Assembly: GCF_023715615.1 (NCBI RefSeq)
Contig: NZ_JAMBOM010000005.1
Location: forward strand, 1-64,000
DNA from: Sporosarcina aquimarina
GTDB taxonomy: Bacteria > Bacillota > Bacilli > Bacillales_A > Planococcaceae
Reading direction: 5' to 3'
Length of the DNA stretch: 64,000 nt
The notes under the pieces were generated by a model. It made no database searches, had not been told where the DNA came from, and worked only from the letters and a program-made list of their open reading frames with translations. A program made the translations under genes and the position numbers. This document shows, piece after piece, positions 45,304 to 54,026 of this stretch (position 1 is its first letter; the number at the start of each line of letters is the position of its first letter).

Positions 45304-45539
45304 GGATCTCCCAACTATCAAATGAGGTACTGGAAATGATGATGAAGAATCAAATCAAACAACGAAAACAGACGGAGATGCTTTGAATCTAACAGTTAGT
45401 TCGGCAAGACCATATAGTCCGTAAATTAGAGGCAGCAATTGATTTTCCCTTCATTTATCCATTGGTTGCAGATCTATATTCCTTAATCGGAAGATCCCGC
45501 ATAGATTCTGTTGTTCTCATTAAATGTCATTCATTCAAT

Positions 45540-45660
45540 ACAATAGCCTTCTTAGGGTTATCCATCGCATACCATGCTTCTCCTTAGCATCGGCAAAAAC
45601 ACTTTGAACTGTCTCTTTACATTTCTCTACACTTCCTGGACTACATATCGAAGTCTTCTG
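45540..45660 (-). pseudogene. IS1182-type transposase C-terminal fragment
   Basis: Minus-strand translation over this stretch gives KETVQSVFADAKEKHGMRW followed by ITLRRLL, then a stop. The VFADAKEKHGMR motif is the hallmark C-terminal block of IS1182-family DDE transposases. There is an in-frame stop shortly upstream and no start, so this is a decayed remnant. It sits between two inverted GC-rich repeats. Confidence 0.75.
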
Positions 45661-45747
45661 CTACATCTAGTTATTCCTGCCAGCTGGACATGAAGCCCCC
45701 AATTACATTCTTTGCTTGAATGATGTGAATGTGTCCTAGGACATTCA

Positions 45748-45871
45748 GTTGATTGATGCAGGACGGCGACTCCTGGGGATCAGCGCAGCGCGAAGACCCC
45801 ACAGGAGTGAAGCGACGAGGAGGCTGAGGGCAAGCCCCCGGAAAGCGACCGTCCGGAACGGAGAACAACGG
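45748..45871 (-). repeat. GC-rich intergenic repeat, right copy, inverted
   Basis: Read on the minus strand it runs parallel to the left copy: CGGTCGCTTTCCGGGGGCTTGCCCTCAGCC versus CGGACGCTTTCCGAGGGGCTTGCTCTCAGCC in pieces, and ends CAGGAGTCGCCG then CAATCAAC. It is uninterrupted. Confidence 0.7.
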
Positions 45872-45902
45872 CCTGTCATCCTTCATTTCCTGAGTCAACG
45901 AT

Positions 45903-45953
45903 GCAAAAAGACAAAAGGGATGGAAATCAAATCGATTCTCATCTCTTTTGTCT
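45903..45953 (-). terminator. Terminator after the Na+/H+ antiporter gene
   Basis: A long stem: AGACAAAAGAGATG / CATCCCTTTTGTCT with further pairing (GAATC/GATTtC) inside, followed on the minus strand by TTTTTGC. Confidence 0.82.
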
Positions 45954-45978
45954 ACAGTCCTTTTTCCATCCCCACACC

Positions 45979-47931
45979 TCAGTCTTGCAGTTGGAGGCTA
46001 CTTTCGATGGCTAATAGGTTTTCTCGGTATTGCCTCATCTCACTTCTCGAAATCTCTCCTTTTTCAAATGCTGTCTGGATGTAACTCCGTTCAGTATGGA
46101 GTGCAAAGTCGATCCATTCATGCAAATGATGAGCTGCTTCCCTCGGAAGACCATAGCCACCCATTCTTTCATAATTCAACAGGAAGGCTTCAATCAGTTC
46201 TGCTGAGAATTGACCGGCTTCTAGTGATTTCAAATTTTCGGTTATGAAATGACTGTTGCTTTGCAAGAGAATCATCCGCTGCTCTTTACGCTGATCTGGA
46301 GTGAGCGGTGTCATACGCATTCCTTGAAGATGTCTTTTTAAAAGTCGGCTGTAGAAGGAATTCACTCTGTACTTTTTATCTTTCGTCAGTTTATAAAGTC
46401 TTTTGTTCAGCCTTCTTAGAACCGGGAATGCAAGTTGGATACGGATACGGCGCTGTCTTACTAAGTCCAGTGTATTTTCTAACTGCCATTCTAAAATAAG
46501 CCGGCGTAGTTTGCGCTCACCGTTGTTCATTTCCTTTAAATTACTGAGAGAAAAAATCCGGTCGTTGTACATCCGAATTACTTTGCTAATCGCTCTCTTG
46601 TTCTCACTCGTCCTATGTTTTCTTAATTCTTTTTTCACTTCTCGAAGCATTTCAATTTCCCACTCATTGTCATGTTGAAGCATAGTTCCCTCTACTTTGG
46701 GTGCGAACAAATGCAATGTGAAGTTAGCCAGCAATAAGGTCAATAATATAACCCCTGCGGCGATGAACAGCAACAGATCACGCCCCTCAAAAGGCGTACC
46801 ATCGCTTAAGAATAATGGAAGGGAGAGTACACTGACTAATGTAATCGTCCCCCTCACGCCAGAAACTGTATAAAGGAGCGTATCCGATAATCTTCTTTTG
46901 CTAACAAATTCTGTCGTTTTCTGGAAGTTATTAAAGAGAACAATCCACAAGAATCGCAAGCCAAGCAGGGCAATAGTAATGGCTAAAATATAGCCAAGTA
47001 GCGAGATGATTTCAAGGTGTTGATCATTTAAAATCGTTTGCAAAATACTTGGTAGTTGAGTCCCTAGCAATACAAACACGATTCCATTCAAACTGAATGT
47101 AATGACTGACCAGGTATTTCTAGACAATAAATTCAATTGAGCAACTTCGACATTCAGCTTCTTATAACTAAGTGAGTGGACAATCCCCCCGCTCACTACA
47201 GCTAATATACCATTAACTCCCACTTTTTCTGCGATTACAAAAATTAGAAATGGCAAGAGTACTTCCATGAGGATAAACGACGTGCTATTTTCAATCCCTA
47301 GTTCACGAAGTCGTCTCATTAACGCAATTTCCAAGAAACTCAACACCGCGCCGAGTATAATTCCGCCGATAGAAATGACGATAAATGTAGTACTAGCATG
47401 GAACAATGAAAATGTACCTGTCATTAAAGCAGCTACTGCAAATTGAAAGGATACAAGTCCTGATGCATCATTAATCAGGGATTCTCCTTCGAGCGTATGC
47501 ATAATTTTATGAGGAACTTTCACTTTTTCTGCCAGTGCACTAACTGCAACTGCATCTGTAGGCGCAAGTGCAGCAGCGAGCGCAAACGCGGCCGCTAATG
47601 GTAAGGATGGTAGCAATAAGTGGATGAATCCTCCAAGCAACCCAACAGTGACAAACACCAGACCTATCGAGAGAGATAGGATTGATTTACGCTCTCGCCA
47701 TATCGCTTTTTTATCTACATTCACTCCATCGTTGAACAAGATCGGGGCTATGAAAAGAAGCAGAAAGAGTTCTGGACTTAATTCTAGAGAATGATTGGTC
47801 AGTGGAATGGCTAATACAATTCCTAGGGCGACCTGGATAAGCGGAATTGCTATGGTAGGTAAAAAACGATTGAGTACATTAGATAGAAAAACTGCGCTCA
47901 GCATGAGCAAAATAATTTCAAAGATTTCCAT
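45979..47931 (-). CDS. Na+/H+ antiporter, CPA1 family (NhaP/NhaG-like)
   Basis: 650 residues. About 12 membrane segments in residues 1-420, with the ion-binding ND-type region ESLINDASGLVSFQFAV near 155 and AAALAPTDAVAVSALAEKV near 120. A long, highly charged cytoplasmic tail (about 420-650) is typical of the longer Bacillus CPA1 antiporters and may be regulatory. It exchanges external H+ for Na+ and guards pH and sodium tolerance. RBS GAAGGTG upstream of ATG. Monocistronic. Confidence 0.88.
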   Translation of the reverse strand: MEIFEIILLMLSAVFLSNVLNRFLPTIAIPLIQVALGIVLAIPLTNHSLELSPELFLLLFIAPILFNDGVNVDKKAIWRERKSILSLSIGLVFVTVGLLGGFIHLLLPSLPLAAAFALAAALAPTDAVAVSALAEKVKVPHKIMHTLEGESLINDASGLVSFQFAVAALMTGTFSLFHASTTFIVISIGGIILGAVLSFLEIALMRRLRELGIENSTSFILMEVLLPFLIFVIAEKVGVNGILAVVSGGIVHSLSYKKLNVEVAQLNLLSRNTWSVITFSLNGIVFVLLGTQLPSILQTILNDQHLEIISLLGYILAITIALLGLRFLWIVLFNNFQKTTEFVSKRRLSDTLLYTVSGVRGTITLVSVLSLPLFLSDGTPFEGRDLLLFIAAGVILLTLLLANFTLHLFAPKVEGTMLQHDNEWEIEMLREVKKELRKHRTSENKRAISKVIRMYNDRIFSLSNLKEMNNGERKLRRLILEWQLENTLDLVRQRRIRIQLAFPVLRRLNKRLYKLTKDKKYRVNSFYSRLLKRHLQGMRMTPLTPDQRKEQRMILLQSNSHFITENLKSLEAGQFSAELIEAFLLNYERMGGYGLPREAAHHLHEWIDFALHTERSYIQTAFEKGEISRSEMRQYRENLLAIESSLQLQD

Positions 47932-48197
47932 TCCTTCACCTTCTTTATGGCTGATTCACTTTTATGTCTTGTTGTTGCAAGTAAGCTCTAACTTACAATA
48001 CTTTATAGCGTTTGAAAGTGCCTAAAGAATGTTTATGTTAAGCGACTCCATCAAGAAAATTATACGGTAAACGATTCGATTTAGACACTAAAAAGCAATA
48101 GTTTGTAAATATTTCATATCTATCCAAGAGCTAGTTAAGGGTTTAATTTTCTGAATGAATGGTATAAATAGGTATAGAGTTTAGGAGGAGTGATTCG

Positions 48198-48692
48198 ATG
48201 AAAGTGAATGAGGAAGCACGCAAAAAACTATTTGATACAGTAAATGGTCTCAGCGATGAAGAGCTGAACTGGAAAGCCTCTGAAGACAAGTGGTCCGTCC
48301 GTCAAGTGCTAGAGCATCTTTATTTAATGGAATCCAGCGTTGCAAAGGCAATTCAATCGCAACTTACAAAGGGAGAAACTCATGAAACCGCCGACAAACC
48401 AATTGAGCGGACAGTCGATCGGTCAACAAAAGTTGAAGCGCCCGACTTTGCAACACCAGGTGAATCCTTTGCTACAGCTGCAGAGTTGAAGGATAAACTA
48501 AATGCATCCCACACCTTGCTACAACAAATCGAAGACACTGTTCCCATTGAACAGCTGAAGGAGAGATCGTATCCCCACCCTGTCTTTGGCGAGATGAGCT
48601 TAGATCAATGGATTCCGTTCGTGGGCTACCATGAATTACGACATATTGAACAGATTCAAGAAGTAAAAGAATCGATGAATGTTACAAAATAA
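48198..48692 (+). CDS. DinB-family protein (DinB_2, metal-dependent four-helix bundle)
   Basis: 164 residues. The three His metal ligands can be placed: QVLEHLYLME near residue 38, and in the C-terminal helix VGYHELRHIEQIQ near 147. Such proteins use Zn or Ni; several are bacillithiol transferases. RBS AGGAGGAG before ATG. The convergent gene shares its terminator. Confidence 0.85.
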   Translation: MKVNEEARKKLFDTVNGLSDEELNWKASEDKWSVRQVLEHLYLMESSVAKAIQSQLTKGETHETADKPIERTVDRSTKVEAPDFATPGESFATAAELKDKLNASHTLLQQIEDTVPIEQLKERSYPHPVFGEMSLDQWIPFVGYHELRHIEQIQEVKESMNVTK

Positions 48693-48718
48693 GTTCCAGA
48701 TTGCACTATGAAATGATA

Positions 48719-48758
48719 GAAAGGCCGAGATGCTTTGAAGACGTCTCGGCCTTTCTTT
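48719..48758. terminator. Bidirectional terminator between DinB and DHHW genes
   Basis: 12-bp stem AAAGGCCGAGA / TCTCGGCCTTT with a 10-nt loop and T-rich flank on the plus strand, A-rich before it. Confidence 0.85.
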
Positions 48759-48766
48759 TGCTTTTT

Positions 48767-49891
48767 TTATTGGCGTAGCCAAATCAAGTTCTCGTCTTCT
48801 GCAAAACCAGCGATATTGTACACAAATAACACATCTTGAATCCCTTTCTCTTTAACGATTTGTGCCATATTCCGATGGTCATATCGCAAATCGACCATAT
48901 AGATTTCTTCAAAGTGATTCGCTAGAAATGGAACGAGCGCATGGGCGTATGAGTCTTTGATAATCATCAGTTTTCGTCCGTTTTTCACATTGGAATGGAT
49001 GGTTACAGCGCGATGATTGCCGCCTAAAAACAATGAATACTGATCACGTTTTTCAAGAAACTCCCATGCATATAGTGAATCCATTTTCGATTGACCATCG
49101 TCAATGTCGACATCATAGGATACATGAAACTTCGGCTCAAACACGTCGATTTCATCTGCAGCAACTGAGGGGTCATTCGCCTTTGCGTCGTACGTTCCTC
49201 TGAAGTTTTTAGATACAGTACGAACGGTAAACTCATTTGACGGGACCGGCTCCATTCCCATTTTCTCCATTGCCGCCTGGTAAGCTACATACGCTCCATG
49301 TGTCGTCCAGTGATGGTCTGTGCGGAAATAGATCGGATGTTCTTTTGCCGTTTTTAATGCGCTGGCTACATCTATCCAACTGATTTCGCCTCTCACTTGT
49401 TCTTCAATGCGTTGAATAGCATTTGCTTCACTAGCTGTTTGTGCGAATTTAGGCAACTTTTCAGGATACATTTCGATAGAGGTCGGGGCAAGTAGTCCGT
49501 AAACCGAAACGCCTGTTGTGTTCTCCAGAAACCGTGAAATACTCTCACTATTTGCATCGAGTTGCTCTGAAGGAGTTTCGAACTTCTCAAACAAATAACC
49601 ATCTTCCCCGAAGTAAACGCCATTGTTATCCTTTTTCATAACAGCTTTTTGAGCAGATGCTTTAATGCTTGTCCAAAAACGTTTATGAACGAACTGATCA
49701 CTCAAGTACGTTTCCACATCTTTTGTAAACGCTCCTGATGTGATTCTGTCCAGAGACACTTTGGGAAATTCCATAAGAGGACGATTTTCTGCTTGTGAAA
49801 ACGGTTGGTCTTCTGCTAGCAGATTCATACATGTAATCCCACCAATAAAAACGGCAAATACGACAATCATTATTGTATTTAATCGTTTCAC
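48767..49891 (-). CDS. DHHW-family extracytoplasmic protein (AlgX/AlgJ-like SGNH fold)
   Basis: 374 residues. N-terminal signal anchor (MKRLNTIMIVVFAVFIGGITCMNLL), then a soluble domain with the motif FRTDHHWTTHGAYVAYQ near residue 190, which gives the DHHW family its name and supplies catalytic Asp-His. Related AlgJ/AlgX/PatB proteins acetylate exported polysaccharide using acetyl groups passed by an MBOAT protein. The MBOAT gene is 39 nt upstream. GTG start with AGGAGGGG. The polymer is unknown. Confidence 0.87.
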   Translation of the reverse strand: MKRLNTIMIVVFAVFIGGITCMNLLAEDQPFSQAENRPLMEFPKVSLDRITSGAFTKDVETYLSDQFVHKRFWTSIKASAQKAVMKKDNNGVYFGEDGYLFEKFETPSEQLDANSESISRFLENTTGVSVYGLLAPTSIEMYPEKLPKFAQTASEANAIQRIEEQVRGEISWIDVASALKTAKEHPIYFRTDHHWTTHGAYVAYQAAMEKMGMEPVPSNEFTVRTVSKNFRGTYDAKANDPSVAADEIDVFEPKFHVSYDVDIDDGQSKMDSLYAWEFLEKRDQYSLFLGGNHRAVTIHSNVKNGRKLMIIKDSYAHALVPFLANHFEEIYMVDLRYDHRNMAQIVKEKGIQDVLFVYNIAGFAEDENLIWLRQ

Positions 49892-49930
49892 AGTTCTTCC
49901 CCTCCTGTCTTGTTCGAATTTCAGATTGTG

Positions 49931-51355
49931 TTAGAAACGGAAGTACAGGAATGGATTAAACGAGTCATCGACTAAGTAGGCAGTCGATAGGAAGAGAATC
50001 GCCATGAAAAAAAACACCTGCAAAGCTGTCTGGATCCATTCGTTTCGAATAATTTCATTACGTTCGACAAGCTGCTTCCACAGGCGCGTAAATAGCGGTG
50101 TTGATAAAAGTCCAGCAACGAGCAACAAAACACCATTTGTATAAAGATCATATAAAAATGCTGTATCGTAGAGGGGGCGCCCTCCCAGCCCGACCATCAC
50201 TTGCGCATAGCGAATCCCTTCGTTAATATCTTCAAAGACGAATAACACCCAGCTGAACAAGATGGCGATGAGTAAATAACCATGCTGGACAAAACGTGGG
50301 AGCTTTTCCAGCCATTTGACTAGACCCGCGCGTTCAATCCCAATCAACACTCCGAAATACAATCCCCACAACACATAATTCCAACTGGCTCCATGCCATA
50401 ATCCAGTCAATCCCCAGACAATGAACAAATTCCGATAAAGCACTAACTGTCCCTTTCGATTCCCCCCAAGTGGAATGTAAACGTAATCCCTGAACCAAGA
50501 ACCGAGTGTAATATGCCAACGTCGCCAAAATACAGAAGCATTCTTAGCGATGTATGGATAATTGAAATTTGTAGGGAAGTTAAATCCAAACATTTTCCCA
50601 AGACCAATTGCCATGTCCGAATACCCACTGAAGTCAAAGTAAATCTGGAACGCAAACGCAATAATGCCGAGCCATGCAGCTAATACAGTCAGGTCTGAAA
50701 CACCCTGACTTTCAACACTAGCCCACAGTTGACCAATCGAATTGGCGATCAGCACCTTCTTACCGAGTCCGATGATGAATATCCGAACACCATCAGCAAA
50801 TTGACTGAGCTGAAACGTCCGATTCATCAATTCTTTCTCTATAGTTTCATAGCGTACAATAGGTCCTGCAATCAGTTGAGGAAATAAGGAGACATAGAGC
50901 GCAAATATTATGATATTCTTTTGCGGTCGGACATTCCCTCGGTACACATCGATCGCGTAGGACATCGTTTGAAACGTATAAAACGATACACCGATTGGTA
51001 GTGGTAAATCCAGTGGTTCAATGCCTGTTCCAATGATTGAGTTGATACTTCCAATTAGAAAGTCAGCATACTTAAAAAATGATAAAACAGCTAAATTTAC
51101 AACGAGTGAGGACACGAGTCCCAATTTAGCATAGAGTGGCTTTTTTTCTCGATACCGTCCGATAATACGACCATGTATGTAATCCGTTAGTACAGAAAAA
51201 ATCATTAAAATTATGTAGACAGGTTCGCCCCATGCATAAAAAAACAGGCTGACACCAAGCAACGTGAAGTTTTTCATCGCGCGTGGACTGATGTAATAAA
51301 GTGAAAGTGCGAGAGGCAAAAAGAAAAAGAGAAACGTTAAACTGCTGAATACCAT
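49931..51355 (-). CDS. MBOAT-family O-acyltransferase (AlgI/DltB-like)
   Basis: About 474 residues, roughly 11 membrane segments. The catalytic His lies in GLTGLWHGASWNYVLWGLYFG near residue 310, and WRRWHITLGSWFRDYVYIPLGGNR near 270 holds the second conserved His. It moves acetyl groups across the membrane to the DHHW partner. Start ATG 51355 with GAGGGAG upstream. Middle gene of DUF4358-MBOAT-DHHW, all minus strand, 39 and 59 nt apart. Confidence 0.92.
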   Translation of the reverse strand: MVFSSLTFLFFFLPLALSLYYISPRAMKNFTLLGVSLFFYAWGEPVYIILMIFSVLTDYIHGRIIGRYREKKPLYAKLGLVSSLVVNLAVLSFFKYADFLIGSINSIIGTGIEPLDLPLPIGVSFYTFQTMSYAIDVYRGNVRPQKNIIIFALYVSLFPQLIAGPIVRYETIEKELMNRTFQLSQFADGVRIFIIGLGKKVLIANSIGQLWASVESQGVSDLTVLAAWLGIIAFAFQIYFDFSGYSDMAIGLGKMFGFNFPTNFNYPYIAKNASVFWRRWHITLGSWFRDYVYIPLGGNRKGQLVLYRNLFIVWGLTGLWHGASWNYVLWGLYFGVLIGIERAGLVKWLEKLPRFVQHGYLLIAILFSWVLFVFEDINEGIRYAQVMVGLGGRPLYDTAFLYDLYTNGVLLLVAGLLSTPLFTRLWKQLVERNEIIRNEWIQTALQVFFFMAILFLSTAYLVDDSFNPFLYFRF

Positions 51356-51414
51356 GCGCGACACTCCCTCACCAAACCAATTAGAAAAAGGCACACACTG
51401 TGCCTTTTACTTTG

Positions 51415-51960
51415 TTAGAAACTTTCGTTGAATGCTTTCTCGATTGCTTCCGGATCTGTATATGTCACATACAACAGAAATTTCCCTTTTGTGACAATCT
51501 TATTGTTCTTCACTTTTTCATATTGGTCAGGTAAGTATCGCTCCCAAGTTTGAACTTGTGAAGCCAATTCGTTTTCAAGCGATTTTTTCAATTCAGGAAC
51601 CTGTTCTTCATCTTTCGCTTCCAGTAAGATAATCTCATCTGCATTGACGTTCATTAGTGCCGCTATGACTGTCCCATTTGCGACTATTTCAGGATTCAGC
51701 TTCATTTTTTCAATCCAAATATTTGCTACAGAATTTTCAGCGTCTGTATCTTTCAAATCCGCTTCTTGATGGGTTTGACTCATATCCTCTACGCCTTCAT
51801 CTTTCAAATCTGCTGAAATTTCGTCTTTAATATTCGAAAGGATATCTGTAAATTTCACTTCCTGTGCCTGATTCTTATTTGGTTCGTCTGAAGACTGAGT
51901 ACCACAAGCTGCCATCATGACTGCCATGAATAGCACTGCGATTCCTGCTAACTTTTTCAT
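51415..51960 (-). CDS. DUF4358-type lipoprotein
   Basis: About 181 residues. Lipoprotein signal (MKKLAGIAVLFMAVMMAACG, lipobox M-A-A-C), then a Ser/Asn linker and a mixed charged domain typical of DUF4358 (EMKLNPEIVANGTVIAALMN-like middle; EAKDEEQVPELKKSLE). ATG 51960 with GAGGGG upstream. DUF4358 genes are often next to MBOAT/DHHW pairs, as here. Function unknown; a surface accessory to O-acetylation is inference. Confidence 0.8.
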   Translation of the reverse strand: MKKLAGIAVLFMAVMMAACGTQSSDEPNKNQAQEVKFTDILSNIKDEISADLKDEGVEDMSQTHQEADLKDTDAENSVANIWIEKMKLNPEIVANGTVIAALMNVNADEIILLEAKDEEQVPELKKSLENELASQVQTWERYLPDQYEKVKNNKIVTKGKFLLYVTYTDPEAIEKAFNESF

Positions 51961-52153
51961 AAAATCCCCTCGATTCACTAAATGTCCGTTCTTATTAGGA
52001 TTAGTCGGATGACTTGCTAAAACGTTTCATAGTTATTTAGAAAAAATGAAGGCTTCCAGATATACTTTCACTAAAATTCTACTTGAATCAAGAAAGTTCT
52101 ATTTTATAATGATGATTGGTGATCACGAGTGAATGATTGATGAAAAATCATAA

Positions 52154-52993
52154 TCAATACAGTTTTGTCGAGATATTTGCAGAAATCTCAGACTGGATTT
52201 CTTCTGATTTTTCTACATCATTTACAGCCAACCCAGTACAAAGTACATCGATTAAAAACAATTGAGCGATTTTCGATACTAATGATCCGCTATCAAGTGG
52301 GCTTTCTTTCGCCGCTCCTAGGAGAATATGATCTGCATATTGGCTTAGTGGTGATTTCAAGTAGTTCGTCAACACAATAATTGTCGCACCTTTTTCCTTT
52401 GCGATTTTAACTGAATCGACGATATCCTTTGTACCGCCTGATATACTAATCGCGACGACAACACTGTTTTCGTTTAAGGAAGAAGCAAGCATCACTTGAA
52501 AATGCGGATCGATGACAGCTGTCGCTTGACGACCAATCCGGATCAATCGGCTTTGCATATCGAGTCCTGCGATCCCTGAAGACCCTACGCCAAAGATGAC
52601 AATGTTCTCTTTTTGTTTCATCACTTCTATTGTTCGCTGCAGTTCCTTTTCATCCACAAGTCCTGCGGAGTCTTCGACTGCCCTCACCATATTATTGCGG
52701 ATTTTGTCCAAATAAGTACCGTGTTCTGGTAAAGTTGCATCAGCCGCCAACTCTTGAGCATAGGAATACTTAAAATCTTGGAACCCTTTATATCCGAGCT
52801 TCCTGAAAAAACGAAGGACAGTCGCTTCTGCTACACCGCTTGCCTCACACAATTCTGTGAGGGATAGATAGATTACATGGGGTTCATTGTCTGTCAAATA
52901 AGTATAGATTTTATGCTCGGATTTGGTAAACTGTGGCTTATATTGCTCCATAAGCACCGAAGGTTTCATTCCTTTTAGGGGTCCTGTTTGCAT
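52154..52993 (-). CDS. MurR/RpiR-family transcriptional regulator of the sialic-acid genes
   Basis: 279 residues. N-terminal RpiR-type HTH (about 15-80, including LTELCEASGVAEATVLRFFRKLGYKGFQDFK) and a C-terminal SIS domain (about 115-250, GVGSSGIAGLDMQSRLIRIG). The SIS domain senses phosphosugars. It is encoded 21 nt after the ROK kinase gene. Candidate ligands are ManNAc-6-P or GlcNAc-6-P (inference). RBS GGAGGACG upstream of ATG. Confidence 0.88.
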   Translation of the reverse strand: MQTGPLKGMKPSVLMEQYKPQFTKSEHKIYTYLTDNEPHVIYLSLTELCEASGVAEATVLRFFRKLGYKGFQDFKYSYAQELAADATLPEHGTYLDKIRNNMVRAVEDSAGLVDEKELQRTIEVMKQKENIVIFGVGSSGIAGLDMQSRLIRIGRQATAVIDPHFQVMLASSLNENSVVVAISISGGTKDIVDSVKIAKEKGATIIVLTNYLKSPLSQYADHILLGAAKESPLDSGSLVSKIAQLFLIDVLCTGLAVNDVEKSEEIQSEISANISTKLY

Positions 52994-53013
52994 AGAAATC
53001 GTCCTCCGTCCAC

Positions 53014-53925
53014 TTAGTTGTTCTGAATAGGATTGTTGTTCAAAAAGTGTCGTACTGCTCCCAACAGATTTGCGTCATTCCCTTTTTCCGCTAAAACCAC
53101 AGATAACTCTTTTTTGTGATTCGGCATCAGTTTCTTCTCGAGAGACGTTTGAATCGCTTCTCGCAACAACTCGCCTTGTGCAGAAATTCCACCACCAATC
53201 ACAACTACTGAAGGATTCAAAATCAGCACTAGTGACGCTAATCCTGTAGTCAAATCGTCGATCCATTTTTCAAATACGGCATTTGCTTCATCATTCCCTA
53301 AACGGATCATTTCAAAAAACGCAGGAAGCTCCAACTCACCAAACTGTTGTTGAACTGCAACAGCTAACGCGGCACTGGATGCATATCGCTCATAACATCC
53401 TGCTTGCATACAAGTACAGGGAATCCCCCCCGGATGCAAAATCATATGACCAATTTCACCGCCAGAAAAAGTTGCTCCTCTATATAAACTACCATTGATG
53501 AACAACGCACCACCGATTCCTGTCCCAAGCGTGACAGTCAAGAAGTCGTTGACGTTCCGGGCGGCACCTACCCATTGCTCACCAAGTGCTGTGCAGTTCA
53601 CATCGTTGTCCATCGTAGCTGGTACGTTGAACTTCGTAGTCACTTGCTCACATACATTCATCCCTGAATAGCCTGGAATCGTATCTGTGGCATAGATAAT
53701 CGTTCCATTCTCGGTATCTACTTGTCCTGCTGAACTAATCGCAATCCCACTCAGATTTTGTATTGCTTGCATCTCTTCACAAATCATCAGGATTTTTCCC
53801 ATGAGATGCGAACCGCCTTTCTTCGCTTCTGTTGGATATGCTTTAGGATTCATCAACTTTCCAAACTCATCTGAAATTGCTGTTTTTATGGATGTTCCGC
53901 CAATATCAATCGCCCCGATGTACAT
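53014..53925 (-). CDS. nanK: ROK-family sugar kinase, probable N-acetylmannosamine kinase
   Basis: 303 residues. ATP motif GAIDIGGTSIKTAI at residue 4, catalytic Asp in MDNDVNCTALGE near residue 104, GTGIGGALFINGSLYRG, and the zinc/ROK signature GHMILHPGGIPCTCMQAGC (with Glu-Arg after it) near 160. The position beside nanA and nanE makes ManNAc the likely substrate; glucose or other hexoses cannot be excluded. Start ATG with GGGGG upstream. A terminator separates it from the transporter gene. Confidence 0.85.
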   Translation of the reverse strand: MYIGAIDIGGTSIKTAISDEFGKLMNPKAYPTEAKKGGSHLMGKILMICEEMQAIQNLSGIAISSAGQVDTENGTIIYATDTIPGYSGMNVCEQVTTKFNVPATMDNDVNCTALGEQWVGAARNVNDFLTVTLGTGIGGALFINGSLYRGATFSGGEIGHMILHPGGIPCTCMQAGCYERYASSAALAVAVQQQFGELELPAFFEMIRLGNDEANAVFEKWIDDLTTGLASLVLILNPSVVVIGGGISAQGELLREAIQTSLEKKLMPNHKKELSVVLAEKGNDANLLGAVRHFLNNNPIQNN

Positions 53926-53972
53926 GGTGATTCCCCCTTATCTCTTCCATTTACTATATCATTTGAAACGGT

Positions 53973-54007
53973 AAAGGACAGCACCTAGTATACAGGCGCT
54001 GTCCTTT
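53973..54007 (-). terminator. Terminator between the sialic-acid transporter and nanK
   Basis: 10-bp stem AAAGGACAGC / GCTGTCCTTT; the following minus-strand tract is only short in T, so it may be partial and set lower expression of nanK and the regulator. Confidence 0.7.
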
Positions 54008-54026
54008 CGTACGATTCTTATAGACT

